DNA of 64,000 nucleotides, taken from NCBI GenBank assembly GCA_024693135.1, contig JAILLN010000029.1, positions 56,291 through 120,290 of the forward strand. Direction: 5' to 3'. The notes under the pieces are model-generated. The model was not told the origin of the DNA and did not search any database. It saw nothing but the letters and a program-made list of their open reading frames with translations. Source of the DNA: Lachnospiraceae bacterium. Lineage in GTDB: Bacteria; Bacillota; Clostridia; Lachnospirales; Lachnospiraceae. The position numbers were made by a program, and so were the translations under genes. Below are positions 36,067-44,350 of this stretch, piece by piece (position 1 is the first letter of the stretch; each line of letters starts with the position of its first letter).

Positions 36067-38121
36067 ATGAAAAAAGAAACCATCGGGAAAAAGGGGATCG
36101 CAGCCTGTGCTCTGTGTGTGATGACGACGCTGACGGCCTGCACACTGCCGGAGATCAGCTATGTGGAGCCGGCCGCAATGGCACCGTCCTTTGAGGGAAC
36201 CTCAGGAGAAGCCAAGGGAGCCACAGAGTACACGAAGGCGGCCAATGACCATGTCTACGAGATGCTTGATTTCGAGGATGAGAGCGAAAAGGAAAATGCC
36301 CTCCGCGGGCTGATCGAGGCACCGGAAAGCCTCGTGATCTATGACGAAGAGGGGAATGAGGTCTGGAACGTGAAGGACTACAGCTTCGTGAATGAGCTGG
36401 AGAAGGCACCGGATACCGTCAATCCGAGCCTCTGGAGAAATACCCTCTATAATTCCTATGCGGGGCTTTTTGAGGTCTGCGACGGGATCTACCAGGTCAG
36501 GGGCTATGATATGGCCAATGCCACCTTCATCCGGACGGATCATGGGTGGATCGTATTTGACGTGCTGATGTGCGAGGAGGATATGGCAGAGGCTAAGGCC
36601 CTGATGGAAAAGCATTTCGGGGAGCTTGACATCAAGGCGGTGCTCTACAGCCATTCCCATATCGACCACTACGGCGGAGTCTATGGGCTGGTGGAAAAGG
36701 GAGATGCGGCGGATGCCTCGCTTTCCCTGGAAGACCAGCTTGCAAGCGGCAAGGTCGTGGTATTGGCGCCGCAGGGCTTCCTGGAGCATGCCGTGGCCGA
36801 AAATATCTACGCCGGCACGGCCATGGGCAGGAGGGCGCAGTACCAGTATGGTACGCTCCTGAAGGCCGGGACAGAGGGAAAGATGGCGATGGGCATCGGC
36901 CTGGGGCAGTCCCTGGGGCATAAGAGCCTGCTGCCGCCCACCTATACGGTCAGCGAAAATGAGACGATCACGATCGACGGCTTAGAGATCCGCTTCCAGC
37001 TGACTCCGGGGACGGAAGCACCCGCGGAAATGAATGCATACTTCCCGAAATACAGGGGATTATGGCTTGCTGAGAATTGTACCGGGACCATGCACAATCT
37101 GTATACCCTGAGGGGGGCAGAGGTCCGGAATGCCGCGGACTGGGCAAAATACATCCTGGAGGCGGAGCAGCTCTTCGGGGATGAAACGGATGTGGTCTTC
37201 CAGTCCCATAACTGGCCGCATTGGGAAACCGAAAAGATAAAGGAGTACATGGAGAATACGGCAGCGATCTATAAGTATATCAATGACCAGACCCTGCATT
37301 ACATCAACCGTGGGTATACCGCGGCGGAGATCTCCAATACCCTGGTACTTCCGGAAAAGCTGAATAAGGTATGGTATATGCGCCAGTATTACGGGACATT
37401 GAGCCACAATATCAAGGCGGTCTATCAGAAATACATGGGCTGGTATGACGCAAATCCCGTAAACCTGAACCCCATGTCTCCGGAGGATTATGCAGGGAAG
37501 CTCGTGGGATACCTGGGGGATACGGACCGGGTGCTCGCCATGGCAAAGGAGGATTACGACAAGGGAGAATACCAGTGGGTGGCGCAGATCACTAAGGAGC
37601 TGGTATTTGCGGATCCGTCGAACCAAAAGGCCAGGAACCTCTGTGCGGACGCCCTGGAGCAGCTGGCGTACCAATCGGAGAGCGGAACCTGGAGGAATGC
37701 ATACCTGGTGGGGGCGCTGGAACTGAGAAACGGAAACCAGACCGAAAAGCTTGCCTACTTCACCAGCGCGAATCCGGAAGCCAGGGCCGCCATGAAGCCG
37801 GAGATGATTTTGGATTTCATCGACATCAGTACCGACGCGCTGAAGGCCGCAGAGGATGATGTGAAGCTGAACCTGATCTTTACGGATCATGGCGAGGAGT
37901 ACTATGTCGCAAGAAAGGCCGGGGTCCTGCTGGTATATAAGGGCTGCCAGGAGGATGCGGAATGCACCGTGAAGCTGACGGTGCCGGGACTTCTGGGCGC
38001 CCTGGGAGGAAACGAGGATGCGGTGAAGGCCATGGAGTTTGACGGGGATCCGGGAGCCCTCAAGCGCCTGGTGATGTATATGGATTCGCCGAAGCCGACC
38101 TTCAATATCGTGGAGCCGTAA
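36067..38121 (+). CDS. Alkyl sulfatase-like MBL-fold hydrolase, lipoprotein
   Basis: 684-aa exported enzyme with lipobox LTAC (Cys25). The N-terminal MBL domain has the motif His196-Ser-His198-Ile-Asp200-His201 (YSHSHIDHYGG). The middle region (TAAEISNTLVLPEKL, YYGTLSHNIKAVYQKYMGWY) is the alkyl-sulfatase dimerisation domain, and the C-terminal part (KPEMILDFIDISTDALKAAE to the end) is an SCP2-like sterol-carrier domain. This three-part arrangement is that of the SdsA1/BDS1 group, which cleaves primary or secondary alkyl sulfates. ATG at 36067 follows ACAGGAGGAAC. The natural substrate in an anaerobe is unclear; host or dietary sulfate esters are possible. Confidence 0.9.
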   Translation: MKKETIGKKGIAACALCVMTTLTACTLPEISYVEPAAMAPSFEGTSGEAKGATEYTKAANDHVYEMLDFEDESEKENALRGLIEAPESLVIYDEEGNEVWNVKDYSFVNELEKAPDTVNPSLWRNTLYNSYAGLFEVCDGIYQVRGYDMANATFIRTDHGWIVFDVLMCEEDMAEAKALMEKHFGELDIKAVLYSHSHIDHYGGVYGLVEKGDAADASLSLEDQLASGKVVVLAPQGFLEHAVAENIYAGTAMGRRAQYQYGTLLKAGTEGKMAMGIGLGQSLGHKSLLPPTYTVSENETITIDGLEIRFQLTPGTEAPAEMNAYFPKYRGLWLAENCTGTMHNLYTLRGAEVRNAADWAKYILEAEQLFGDETDVVFQSHNWPHWETEKIKEYMENTAAIYKYINDQTLHYINRGYTAAEISNTLVLPEKLNKVWYMRQYYGTLSHNIKAVYQKYMGWYDANPVNLNPMSPEDYAGKLVGYLGDTDRVLAMAKEDYDKGEYQWVAQITKELVFADPSNQKARNLCADALEQLAYQSESGTWRNAYLVGALELRNGNQTEKLAYFTSANPEARAAMKPEMILDFIDISTDALKAAEDDVKLNLIFTDHGEEYYVARKAGVLLVYKGCQEDAECTVKLTVPGLLGALGGNEDAVKAMEFDGDPGALKRLVMYMDSPKPTFNIVEP

Positions 38122-38153
38122 GCTTCCGGCGTAGATACTCTGTAAGGACTACT

Positions 38154-38191
38154 ATGATCCGGCCCCTATGTCACGATAGGGACCGGATCAT
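38154..38191 (+). terminator. Strong hairpin between the alkyl sulfatase and iorB genes
   Basis: ATGATCCGG (38154-38162) and CCCTAT (38164-38169) pair with ATAGGG (38176-38181) and CCGGATCAT (38183-38191): 15 pairs with a single mismatched position and a 6-base loop. No T-tract follows, so it may be a processing barrier rather than a true intrinsic terminator. Confidence 0.5.
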
Positions 38192-38297
38192 ATATGAGAA
38201 GAACCGAAAAATGGACAGGAAGCGCCGTGATGGAGTAAACTGAAAAGGAAACCGTCCCCGAACCATGCCGGGAAGGGACGTTTGGGAGGAAGAGAAA

Positions 38298-38876
38298 ATG
38301 GAGAAGGAAACGAAAAACATCATGATCGTGGGGGTAGGCGGCCAGGGGACGCTCCTGACCAGCAGGATCCTTGGGGGGATCATGGCGGAGGCCGGATACG
38401 ACGTCAAGATCTCGGAGGTCCACGGCATGGCCCAGCGGGGCGGCTCCGTGGTCACCTTCGTGCGCTATGGGAGCAGGGTGGCCGAGCCTATCGTGGAGGA
38501 GGGGCAGGCGGACGTGCTGATCGCCTTTGAAAAGCTGGAAGCCCTGCGGTATGCCCATTTCCTGAAGAAGGACGGGGTGCTCATCGTGAATGACCAGCGC
38601 ATCGATCCCATGCCGGTGGTGACCGGGGCGGCCGAATATCCGGAAAATATCATTGAGGACCTGAAGAAAGAGCATACGGTCTATGCCATCGATGCCATGG
38701 GGGAGGCGAAGAAGCTTGGAAACCAGCGTGTATTCAATAATATCGTGCTGGGGCTTGCGGCCAGGCATATGGATTTTGAGAAGGAGCAGTGGCTTCAGGT
38801 CATCGCATCGAAGGTGCCTCCGAAAACGGTTGACATAAATCAGAAAGCCTTCCTGGCCGGATACGGGGCGGCATAG
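38298..38876 (+). CDS. iorB: Indolepyruvate ferredoxin oxidoreductase, beta subunit
   Basis: Gamma-domain subunit (192 aa) of the enzyme that oxidatively decarboxylates aryl pyruvates to aryl-acetyl-CoA with ferredoxin. Motifs: IMIVGVGGQGTLLTSRILGG and VHGMAQRGGSVVTFVRYG. ATG at 38298 follows GGGAGGAAG. The alpha subunit gene iorA, which carries the thiamine diphosphate and iron-sulfur domains and normally lies directly upstream, is absent; the upstream gene is an unrelated alkyl sulfatase followed by a hairpin. Downstream, after five inserted genes, come paaK and the ACT protein, the usual iorAB companions. Confidence 0.95.
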   Translation: MEKETKNIMIVGVGGQGTLLTSRILGGIMAEAGYDVKISEVHGMAQRGGSVVTFVRYGSRVAEPIVEEGQADVLIAFEKLEALRYAHFLKKDGVLIVNDQRIDPMPVVTGAAEYPENIIEDLKKEHTVYAIDAMGEAKKLGNQRVFNNIVLGLAARHMDFEKEQWLQVIASKVPPKTVDINQKAFLAGYGAA

Positions 38877-38916
38877 GGATGGTGCTTCTGATGCACTGGA
38901 ATTAAAGGAGTTGTTT

Positions 38917-39483
38917 ATGAATGGGCTGCTTGAATTCTTAAAGAATTATTCCATCATCATCATTAACGTGTTTGGCGTCATCATGCTTCTGCTGATCGTA
39001 TATAACGCGGTGAAGCTTGTGGGGCACAGGTCCAGGATCCAGGTCGCCATCGACATGAGGATCTCCCGCAATAAGCTGGACGAAAAGACAAGGGAGCTGA
39101 TCGAGGAGCAGGAGAAGAATGAAAACCTGACTCTGGCCACGATCCTGAATTTCGAATCCGAATTCAACAAGGATTATACCGGCTATGAGATCCTGCAGCA
39201 GCTGATCCCGGTCTTTCCGCTGATGGGGATCTTAGGGACCGTGGCGGGGCTCATGCTGCAGGTGAGGACGGGGGAGGGCATCGATTCGATCTATGCTTCC
39301 CTGGGGCTTGCGATGGGATCTACGCTGACCGCACTGATCTGGGCCATCGTGTTAAAGCTTGTCGTGGCGCTTTCTTCCTCCAGGCTGGTGCTGGATGTGG
39401 AAAACACGCTGGAAAGCTATGAGAAGAAGTACCGGGATGCCACGGAAAGCCAGACACAGCTTCGGATCCCGGCAAAGTCATGA
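38917..39483 (+). CDS. ExbB/TolQ/MotA-like proton channel subunit
   Basis: 188-aa inner-membrane protein. TM1 lies at about 12-34 (IIIINVFGVIMLLLIVYNAV), a cytoplasmic loop of about 60 residues follows, then two helices: FPLMGILGTVAGLMLQ, the ExbB/TolQ/MotA signature, and GLAMGSTLTALIWAIVLKLV. ATG at 38917 has AAAGGAG at 6 bases. It is the first of five tightly packed genes, the rest with overlapping or nearly overlapping ends. ExbB-type proteins use the proton motive force to move a partner, here presumably the next three ExbD-like proteins. No TonB, TolA or outer-membrane receptor is present, as expected in a monoderm, so the driven process is unknown. Confidence 0.85.
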   Translation: MNGLLEFLKNYSIIIINVFGVIMLLLIVYNAVKLVGHRSRIQVAIDMRISRNKLDEKTRELIEEQEKNENLTLATILNFESEFNKDYTGYEILQQLIPVFPLMGILGTVAGLMLQVRTGEGIDSIYASLGLAMGSTLTALIWAIVLKLVVALSSSRLVLDVENTLESYEKKYRDATESQTQLRIPAKS

Positions 39484-40049
39484 GAAGAAGGAAGAGAAGG
39501 GGAGATGCCCTTATCGACCTCACATCCCTGCTGGATGTGGTATTCATCATGCTGCTCATCGTGGTCTGCAGCCAGATGGAGCTGGGAAGGGAGCTCAGGG
39601 ACAAGGAGCAGACCGTAAGCTCTGCCATGATTCAGGCCAGGGCAGCTTCGGAAAATGCGGCCAGGAAGGAAAAGCAGCTGGACGACCTGCTTGATGCCAG
39701 CGGGGATATCTATGCTTATGTGCCCAGGCTGTCCATTCTTGCGGATTACGATCCGGAAGCCGTGACGGAGCGGAGCATAAGCGTCCTTGCCATGGACGGG
39801 GCCGGAAAGGACGAATTCCAGACTGATCTGAGCGGAAATGATGGGACAAAGGAGCGCTTCGGGGAGCTTCGGAAGTATCTGGCGGAGTACCTCGAAAGCC
39901 ATCCGGACAGGCCGGTGGTGATCTCCTTTAATGAAGACGACCGTGACGTGCTCTACCGGGACCTGAAAATGATTCTGGAGATCCTGGATGAGATCGGGGA
40001 GGAATATCCGAAGGTATCCATCCGCTATCCGGAGGGATACGGACAATGA
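39480..40049 (+). CDS. ExbD/TolR-like protein with coiled-coil insert
   Basis: 189 aa. Short basic N-terminus, then one membrane helix holding an acidic residue as in ExbD/TolR (ALIDLTSLLDVVFIMLLIVV, Asp in the LLDVVF motif). A coiled-coil stretch of about 45 residues (ELRDKEQTVSSAMIQARAAS) separates it from a C-terminal domain with ExbD-like pattern (VVISFNEDDRDVLYRDLKMI). The ATG overlaps the ExbB-like stop (ATGA). It lacks an OmpA-type peptidoglycan-binding motif, which argues against a MotB or ZorB identity. Likely the proton-conducting partner of the preceding protein. Confidence 0.8.
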   Translation: MRRRKRRGDALIDLTSLLDVVFIMLLIVVCSQMELGRELRDKEQTVSSAMIQARAASENAARKEKQLDDLLDASGDIYAYVPRLSILADYDPEAVTERSISVLAMDGAGKDEFQTDLSGNDGTKERFGELRKYLAEYLESHPDRPVVISFNEDDRDVLYRDLKMILEILDEIGEEYPKVSIRYPEGYGQ

Positions 40050-40612
40050 CCGGGCTTGCCATGATCCTCATGATCGCAGGAGGCATAAGCTTTATCCTGG
40101 GGCTCCTGCTTTTCATGGCCATTTTCGTGAACCCCCTTCGGGAGGCTTTTCTCATTTACTTTTCCAGAAAGCCGGAATACCTGTTGTACAAGACCGGGAA
40201 AGGAAAGGAATTTAAGGAAGGCTCAGGAAAGCTTTTGAAGGGACTGGCCATTTTCCTCATGCTTCTGGGAGCGGGGCTCTTTGCGGCGGGATACTTTATG
40301 GCATATTCTCCCCGGGGCTATGCGCCGCTTTCCGCAAAGGAGTCGGAGGGGCTGGAAGCCGGGCAGCCGGCAAGGGAAGATGAGAGCCCGCTGGATGAGA
40401 ATGACAAAAATACATTGATCATCAGCGGACGCATCATCCGGTTTGAAGACCGCGCCTACAGCAGGCTGGAGGATTTTGAGCAGACATTGAAGGAAGCCGA
40501 CCGTGTGCGGCGCTTTACCCTGGTGGATGATTTTGCCGTAGCCCATACCTACCGGGGGGTGATGGAGCTCCTTGACCGGTATGGCTTTGAATATGAAGAG
40601 GGCGGGACATGA
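40046..40612 (+). CDS. Membrane protein with second ExbD-like extracytoplasmic domain
   Basis: 188 aa; two membrane helices (IAGGISFILGLLLFMAIFVN and LLKGLAIFLMLLGAGLFAAG) joined by a basic loop, a short acidic linker, and a C-terminal domain (NTLIISGRIIRFEDRAYSRL, RFTLVDDFAVAHTYRGVMEL) whose strand-helix pattern matches the ExbD/TolR periplasmic fold. It lacks the acidic transmembrane residue of true ExbD, so it may be a structural partner. ATGA overlap with the preceding gene. No named family recognised. Confidence 0.7.
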   Translation: MTGLAMILMIAGGISFILGLLLFMAIFVNPLREAFLIYFSRKPEYLLYKTGKGKEFKEGSGKLLKGLAIFLMLLGAGLFAAGYFMAYSPRGYAPLSAKESEGLEAGQPAREDESPLDENDKNTLIISGRIIRFEDRAYSRLEDFEQTLKEADRVRRFTLVDDFAVAHTYRGVMELLDRYGFEYEEGGT

Positions 40613-41061
40613 GACAGAAAAGAAGGCTGGCATGGATCATTGCCGTGCTTTTTCTGCTCCTTGCCTCCCTGGGCATGGATTTCAGCGTGGTGACGCTCTA
40701 TAAGAAGCCGGAGATCGACCTGGACGAGGCCATAAACCATGTCCCCGTCGGAAAGCAGGGGAAGGAGGACAGCGCGCCTTCCGTAAATGAGGCGACTCCG
40801 TCTGAGGATAAGGCAGTCCCGCCGGAAGACAAGGCAGACAATAAGCCGAAGAGCATTTCCGTAAGGGGGCATAAGATCACCTACGGAGGCCTGGATTATC
40901 CGGATGCCAAAGCCCTGAAGGAAAAGCTTGGGGAGGAGATCAAAGGGGAATTTGCGGTGGAGCTTAAGGATATGTATGCGGATGCCAGGACATACTATGA
41001 GGTGCTCCGGATCTTAAGGGAGCTGGAGAAGGAAAGGGGGCTTTCTTATCAGGCGGATTAG
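40609..41061 (+). CDS. Single-pass protein with third ExbD-like domain
   Basis: 150 aa: basic N-terminus, one helix (LAWIIAVLFLLLASLGMDFS), a Pro/Glu/Lys-rich linker of about 35 residues, then a domain (SISVRGHKITYGGLDYPDAK, FAVELKDMYADARTYYEVLR) with the same pattern as the C-terminal domains of the two genes before it. Its ATG overlaps the previous stop (ATGA). Three differing ExbD-like domains encoded in series suggest a hetero-oligomeric stalk. Function unknown. Confidence 0.68.
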   Translation: MRQKRRLAWIIAVLFLLLASLGMDFSVVTLYKKPEIDLDEAINHVPVGKQGKEDSAPSVNEATPSEDKAVPPEDKADNKPKSISVRGHKITYGGLDYPDAKALKEKLGEEIKGEFAVELKDMYADARTYYEVLRILRELEKERGLSYQAD

Positions 41062-42001
41062 GGGATATCTGATCGCGGCGCTTTGTCTGGCCCTGCTTTC
41101 CATGGGCTTCGTGGGGCTTCCCGGAGGCAGCGTGGTACTGGATACGAAAAGCCATAAGCTCTACGACTGCGTTTCCGCGGAGGAGCTTTTCCGGAACCAG
41201 GGGATCTATATGGGAAAGACCTGTGCGGTCTGGGGGAAGGTATATGATACCGGCGACAGGCAGATGAAGCTCGGCGGGGATACAGGCACGGTCACATGCC
41301 GGTGCGGTGCCTTTGATGAAAAGAATAAGGCGGCCATCCTGGGGCTTAAGCCCGGGGATATGGTACAGGTATATGGAGCCTTTGCGGATAAGGTATTTCA
41401 GGGAACCCGGGTAGAGATCGAGGAGATCCGGAAGACAGAGGATCCCGTGAAGCAGGGAAGCGTGATGCTTGACGGGAGCAGCTACCGGAAGGATAATACC
41501 CTGGCGCGGATATTAAAGGCCGGAGATCCGGTGCGTTCTCTGCGCTTTTCGATCCCCGAGGCCTGGGCCGGGGTAGAGACTGAGCTTGCCGGCGGCAGCG
41601 GGCGGAGGTATATGCTGAATGAGATACCGGGAGATCAGGATGCCGTCCCGGAGGTGCTTTTTGTCTATTATTCCACGGAGGACGATCTGGACGAGCCGAA
41701 CCGGATCCATGAATCCTCGAAGGTGATGGACGCCCTGATCCGGTCGGTGCTGAAAAAGGACCCCGCAGATAAGATCGTAAAGAAGCGCCCGATCCAATCC
41801 TATTATGGAAAGATCTATCAATATTATGATGAAAACTATACGGATCAGCTGGGGAAGAAGTACCGGGTGGAATTCGCCTTTAACCGGCTGGAGGATGACA
41901 GCCTTGTTTATTTCGTCTATTTGTATGACAATGGAAAGGCCAGGCATGTGGACGATATATGCTATTGCATGAGGACGATGGGACAGACGGAAGGGAAATG
42001 A
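41048..42001 (+). CDS. Membrane-anchored OB-fold-like protein, start codon uncertain
   Basis: Last gene of the cassette. The first in-frame ATG (41102) falls inside a hydrophobic N-terminal segment (IRGYLIAALCLALLSMGFVG), so translation should begin upstream. No ATG, GTG or TTG exists between the in-frame stop at 41015 and 41102. Candidates are ATC at 41048, 7 bases after GGAAAGGGGG, ATT at 41057 overlapping the previous stop, or CTG at 41069. The mature part has an OB-fold-like domain (KTCAVWGKVYDTGDRQMKLG, VTCRCGAFD, LKPGDMVQVYGAF) followed by an alpha/beta C-terminal domain (VLFVYYSTEDDLDEPNRIHE). It is probably extracytoplasmic. If the ATG were used, about 300 aa would lack a proper signal. 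Confidence 0.65.
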   Translation: MRRIRGYLIAALCLALLSMGFVGLPGGSVVLDTKSHKLYDCVSAEELFRNQGIYMGKTCAVWGKVYDTGDRQMKLGGDTGTVTCRCGAFDEKNKAAILGLKPGDMVQVYGAFADKVFQGTRVEIEEIRKTEDPVKQGSVMLDGSSYRKDNTLARILKAGDPVRSLRFSIPEAWAGVETELAGGSGRRYMLNEIPGDQDAVPEVLFVYYSTEDDLDEPNRIHESSKVMDALIRSVLKKDPADKIVKKRPIQSYYGKIYQYYDENYTDQLGKKYRVEFAFNRLEDDSLVYFVYLYDNGKARHVDDICYCMRTMGQTEGK

Positions 42002-42038
42002 AACAATATGACCAGACATCACGAGGGAGGCTAAAAAA

Positions 42039-43337
42039 ATGATCTGGAATGAAGCAAAGGAATGCATGAGCCGGGACGAGCTGCATGAGCTGCAGTCCAA
42101 AAGGCTCGTGAAACTGGTGGACCGGGTATACCACAACGTGGAATACTACCGGAAGAAGATGCAGAAGCTCGGGATCGAGCCCGAGGATATCCGTACCGTG
42201 GAGGACGTGCAGAAGCTGCCCTTCACTACTTATGAGGATCTGAACGCGGCCTATCCCTATGGACTGTGTGCGGCGCCCCTTTCACAGATCGTGAGGGTGC
42301 ATGCATCCTCCGGCACCACGGGGAAATCCAAGGTGGCCACGTATACCCGGAGGGATATCGACATCTGGTCGGAGTGCGTGACCCGCGCCCTGACCATGGC
42401 CGGGCTGACCAGGGACGACATCATCCAGGTGGGCTACGGCTACGGGCTTTTTACCGGAGGCCTGGGAGCCCATTACGGAGCGGAGAACCTGGGGGCGATG
42501 GTGATCCCCATGTCTACAGGCAATACGAAGAAGCTCATCACGATGATGATCGACTGCCAGGTGACGGCCATTGCCTGCACCCCCTCCTATCTCCTGCATG
42601 TGGCGGAGGCTTTGGAGGCGGAGAACCTGGTAGATCAGGTAAAGCTTAAATGCGCCATCTGCGGGGCGGAGCCCTGGACGGATAATATGAGGAAGCAGAT
42701 CGAGGAGAGGCTCCATATCAAGGCTTATGACATTTACGGTCTGACGGAGATCATGGGTCCCGGCGTAGCCTGTGACTGCGACTATCATAAGGGGCTGCAT
42801 ATCTATGAGGATCATTTCCTGCCGGAGATCATCGATCCGGAGACCTTAAAGCCCAGGAAGCCGGGTGAGGACGGGGAGCTTGTGATCACCACCCTGACCA
42901 AGGAGGGCATGCCGCTCATCCGCTACCGCACCAGGGATCTGACCTCCATCGAGACGGAAAAATGCGAGTGCGGGCGGACCATGGCCAGGATCCAACGCTT
43001 CAAGGGCAGGTCGGACGATATGCTGGTCATCCGGGGGGTCAATGTATTTCCTTCCCAGGTGGAGCATGCCCTGCTTTCCGTGGCGGGCACTACGCCAAAT
43101 TATTTCATTACCGTAGACCGGGTGGACAACAACGATACCTTCGAGGTGGCCATCGAGGTGGAGGAGCGCTTCTTCTCCGATGAGATCCGGGCACTGGAAA
43201 GCCTGCGCGACCGGGTGGCTTCCGCCATCCAGCAGGCGGTTGGGATCAAGGCCAGGGTGAAGCTGGTGGAGCCCAATACCCTGGAGCATTCCCAGGGCAA
43301 GACGAAGCATGTGGAAGACCGAAGGAAGCTTGTGTAA
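42039..43337 (+). CDS. paaK: Phenylacetate-CoA ligase
   Basis: Adenylate-forming ligase of 432 aa that makes aryl-acetyl-CoA from aryl acetates, or in the reverse direction yields ATP from the thioester produced by indolepyruvate oxidoreductase. Motifs: VHASSGTTGKSKVATYT (residues 88-104), IYGLTEIMGPGVACDC, LPLIRYRTRD-like PLIRYRTRDLTSIE, and RSDDMLVIRGVNVFPSQVEH. ATG at 42039 follows GGGAGG. It belongs with iorB upstream and the ACT gene downstream; the five ExbB/ExbD-type genes interrupt this usual set. Confidence 0.95.
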   Translation: MIWNEAKECMSRDELHELQSKRLVKLVDRVYHNVEYYRKKMQKLGIEPEDIRTVEDVQKLPFTTYEDLNAAYPYGLCAAPLSQIVRVHASSGTTGKSKVATYTRRDIDIWSECVTRALTMAGLTRDDIIQVGYGYGLFTGGLGAHYGAENLGAMVIPMSTGNTKKLITMMIDCQVTAIACTPSYLLHVAEALEAENLVDQVKLKCAICGAEPWTDNMRKQIEERLHIKAYDIYGLTEIMGPGVACDCDYHKGLHIYEDHFLPEIIDPETLKPRKPGEDGELVITTLTKEGMPLIRYRTRDLTSIETEKCECGRTMARIQRFKGRSDDMLVIRGVNVFPSQVEHALLSVAGTTPNYFITVDRVDNNDTFEVAIEVEERFFSDEIRALESLRDRVASAIQQAVGIKARVKLVEPNTLEHSQGKTKHVEDRRKLV

Positions 43338-43355
43338 GGAAAAGGAGGGCAGGGC

Positions 43356-43772
43356 ATGATAATCAAGCAGTTATCCGTATTTTTAGAGAACAGGCCGGGG
43401 ACTTTGGTGGAGGCTCTTGGCATCCTGAAAGAGGGAGGCGTGAACATCGTGGCATTGAGCCTTGCAGATACCAATGAATTCGGGCTTCTGCGGGTCATCG
43501 TGGATAAGCCCGAGGAGGCGAAGGCGGCCATGAAGGCAAGGGGCTTCACTTCCATCCTGAATGACGTGCTGATGGTGCATCTCCTGGATCAGGTGGGTTA
43601 TCTGGAGAAGCTGGTGGATACGGTCTCCAAGGCCGGCATCAATGTGGAATATATGTATGCCGCTCCCGCCCGGAAGGAAGGGGCAGACCTGGTGATGAAG
43701 ACCTCAGACCTTGAGGGGGCTACAAGGGTCATCAAAGAGGCGTTTCCGGAAGCCGTGGACTGGCTGGATTAG
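43356..43772 (+). CDS. ACT-domain protein
   Basis: 138-aa protein made of two ACT domains (QLSVFLENRPGTLVEALGIL at 4-23; second from YLEKLVDTVSKAGINVEYMY). It is the small amino-acid-binding protein typically encoded after paaK in indolepyruvate oxidoreductase clusters, where it is thought to sense an aromatic or branched amino acid. It starts 19 bases after paaK with AAAGGAGG upstream. The 43786 leader element of rnhA begins 14 bases after its stop. Confidence 0.92.
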   Translation: MIIKQLSVFLENRPGTLVEALGILKEGGVNIVALSLADTNEFGLLRVIVDKPEEAKAAMKARGFTSILNDVLMVHLLDQVGYLEKLVDTVSKAGINVEYMYAAPARKEGADLVMKTSDLEGATRVIKEAFPEAVDWLD

Positions 43773-43785
43773 GATAAGAGGAGCA

Positions 43786-43873
43786 TGAACCCGTTCGAGG
43801 CGTATTTTGTCGAGTTACGGGTTCAGCATCCGATCGGTGTAAGTCAGATATAAGCATGGGTTTATAGAGGAGG
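43786..43873 (+). promoter_or_regulatory. Structured leader element A, before rnhA
   Basis: TGAACCCGT (43786-43794) pairs with ACGGGTTCA (43817-43825), enclosing CGTATTTTG; conserved CATCCGA, CGGT, TCAGATA and GTTTA blocks follow, ending in AGAGGAGG, the ribosome site of rnhA. Nearly the same ~85 bases occur before def at 55275-55363. The closing pair is T-A here and G-C there, a compensatory change that supports an RNA hairpin. It matches no riboswitch I know. Confidence 0.7.
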
Positions 43874-43879
43874 AAGGCC

Positions 43880-44347
43880 GTGGGGGCGGATAAGCCGGAG
43901 GTTACGATCTACAGCGACGGGAGCTCGAGGGGAAACCCCGGCCCCGGGGGATATGGGACGATCCTGCAATACAGGGACGGCGCGGGAACCCTCCATGAGA
44001 GGGAATACAGCGAGGGTTTCCCGGATACCACCAACAACCGGATGGAGATCATGGGGGTGCTCAGGGGATTTAAGGAGCTGAGAAAGCCCTGCAGGGTTCA
44101 TGTCGTCTCGGATTCCCAGTATGTGGTGAATGCCTTCAGCAAGGGCTGGCTTGAAAACTGGCAGGCCCACGGCTGGAGAGGCTCGGACAAAAAGACGGTA
44201 AAGAACGTGGACCTGTGGCAGGAGCTCTTGGCGGTGATGGAGCCCCATGAGGCGGATTTTTCCTGGATCAGGGGCCATGACGGGCATGCGGAGAATGAAC
44301 GCTGCGACCGTCTCGCCACTGCGGCCGCAGACCGGGCGGGAAGCTGA
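43880..44347 (+). CDS. rnhA: Ribonuclease HI
   Basis: Cleaves RNA in RNA-DNA hybrids. The 155-aa protein carries the catalytic set Asp13 (IYSDGSSRGNPGPGGYG), Glu56 (TNNRMEIMGV), Asp78 (VVSDSQYVVNA) and Asp143 (NERCDRLA), plus His133 in WIRGHDGHAEN. It starts with GTG at 43880 behind AGAGGAGG, part of structured leader element A, so initiation may be modulated by that RNA. Separated from nrdD by 108 bases containing a 39-bp tandem repeat. Confidence 0.96.
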   Translation: MGADKPEVTIYSDGSSRGNPGPGGYGTILQYRDGAGTLHEREYSEGFPDTTNNRMEIMGVLRGFKELRKPCRVHVVSDSQYVVNAFSKGWLENWQAHGWRGSDKKTVKNVDLWQELLAVMEPHEADFSWIRGHDGHAENERCDRLATAAADRAGS

Positions 44348-44350
44348 TAC

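Noticed and set aside
38917..42001. Zorya-type anti-phage system
   Set aside because: The motor subunit is ExbB/MotA-like, but no OmpA-type peptidoglycan-binding partner, ZorC, helicase-nuclease ZorD or ZorE gene is present.
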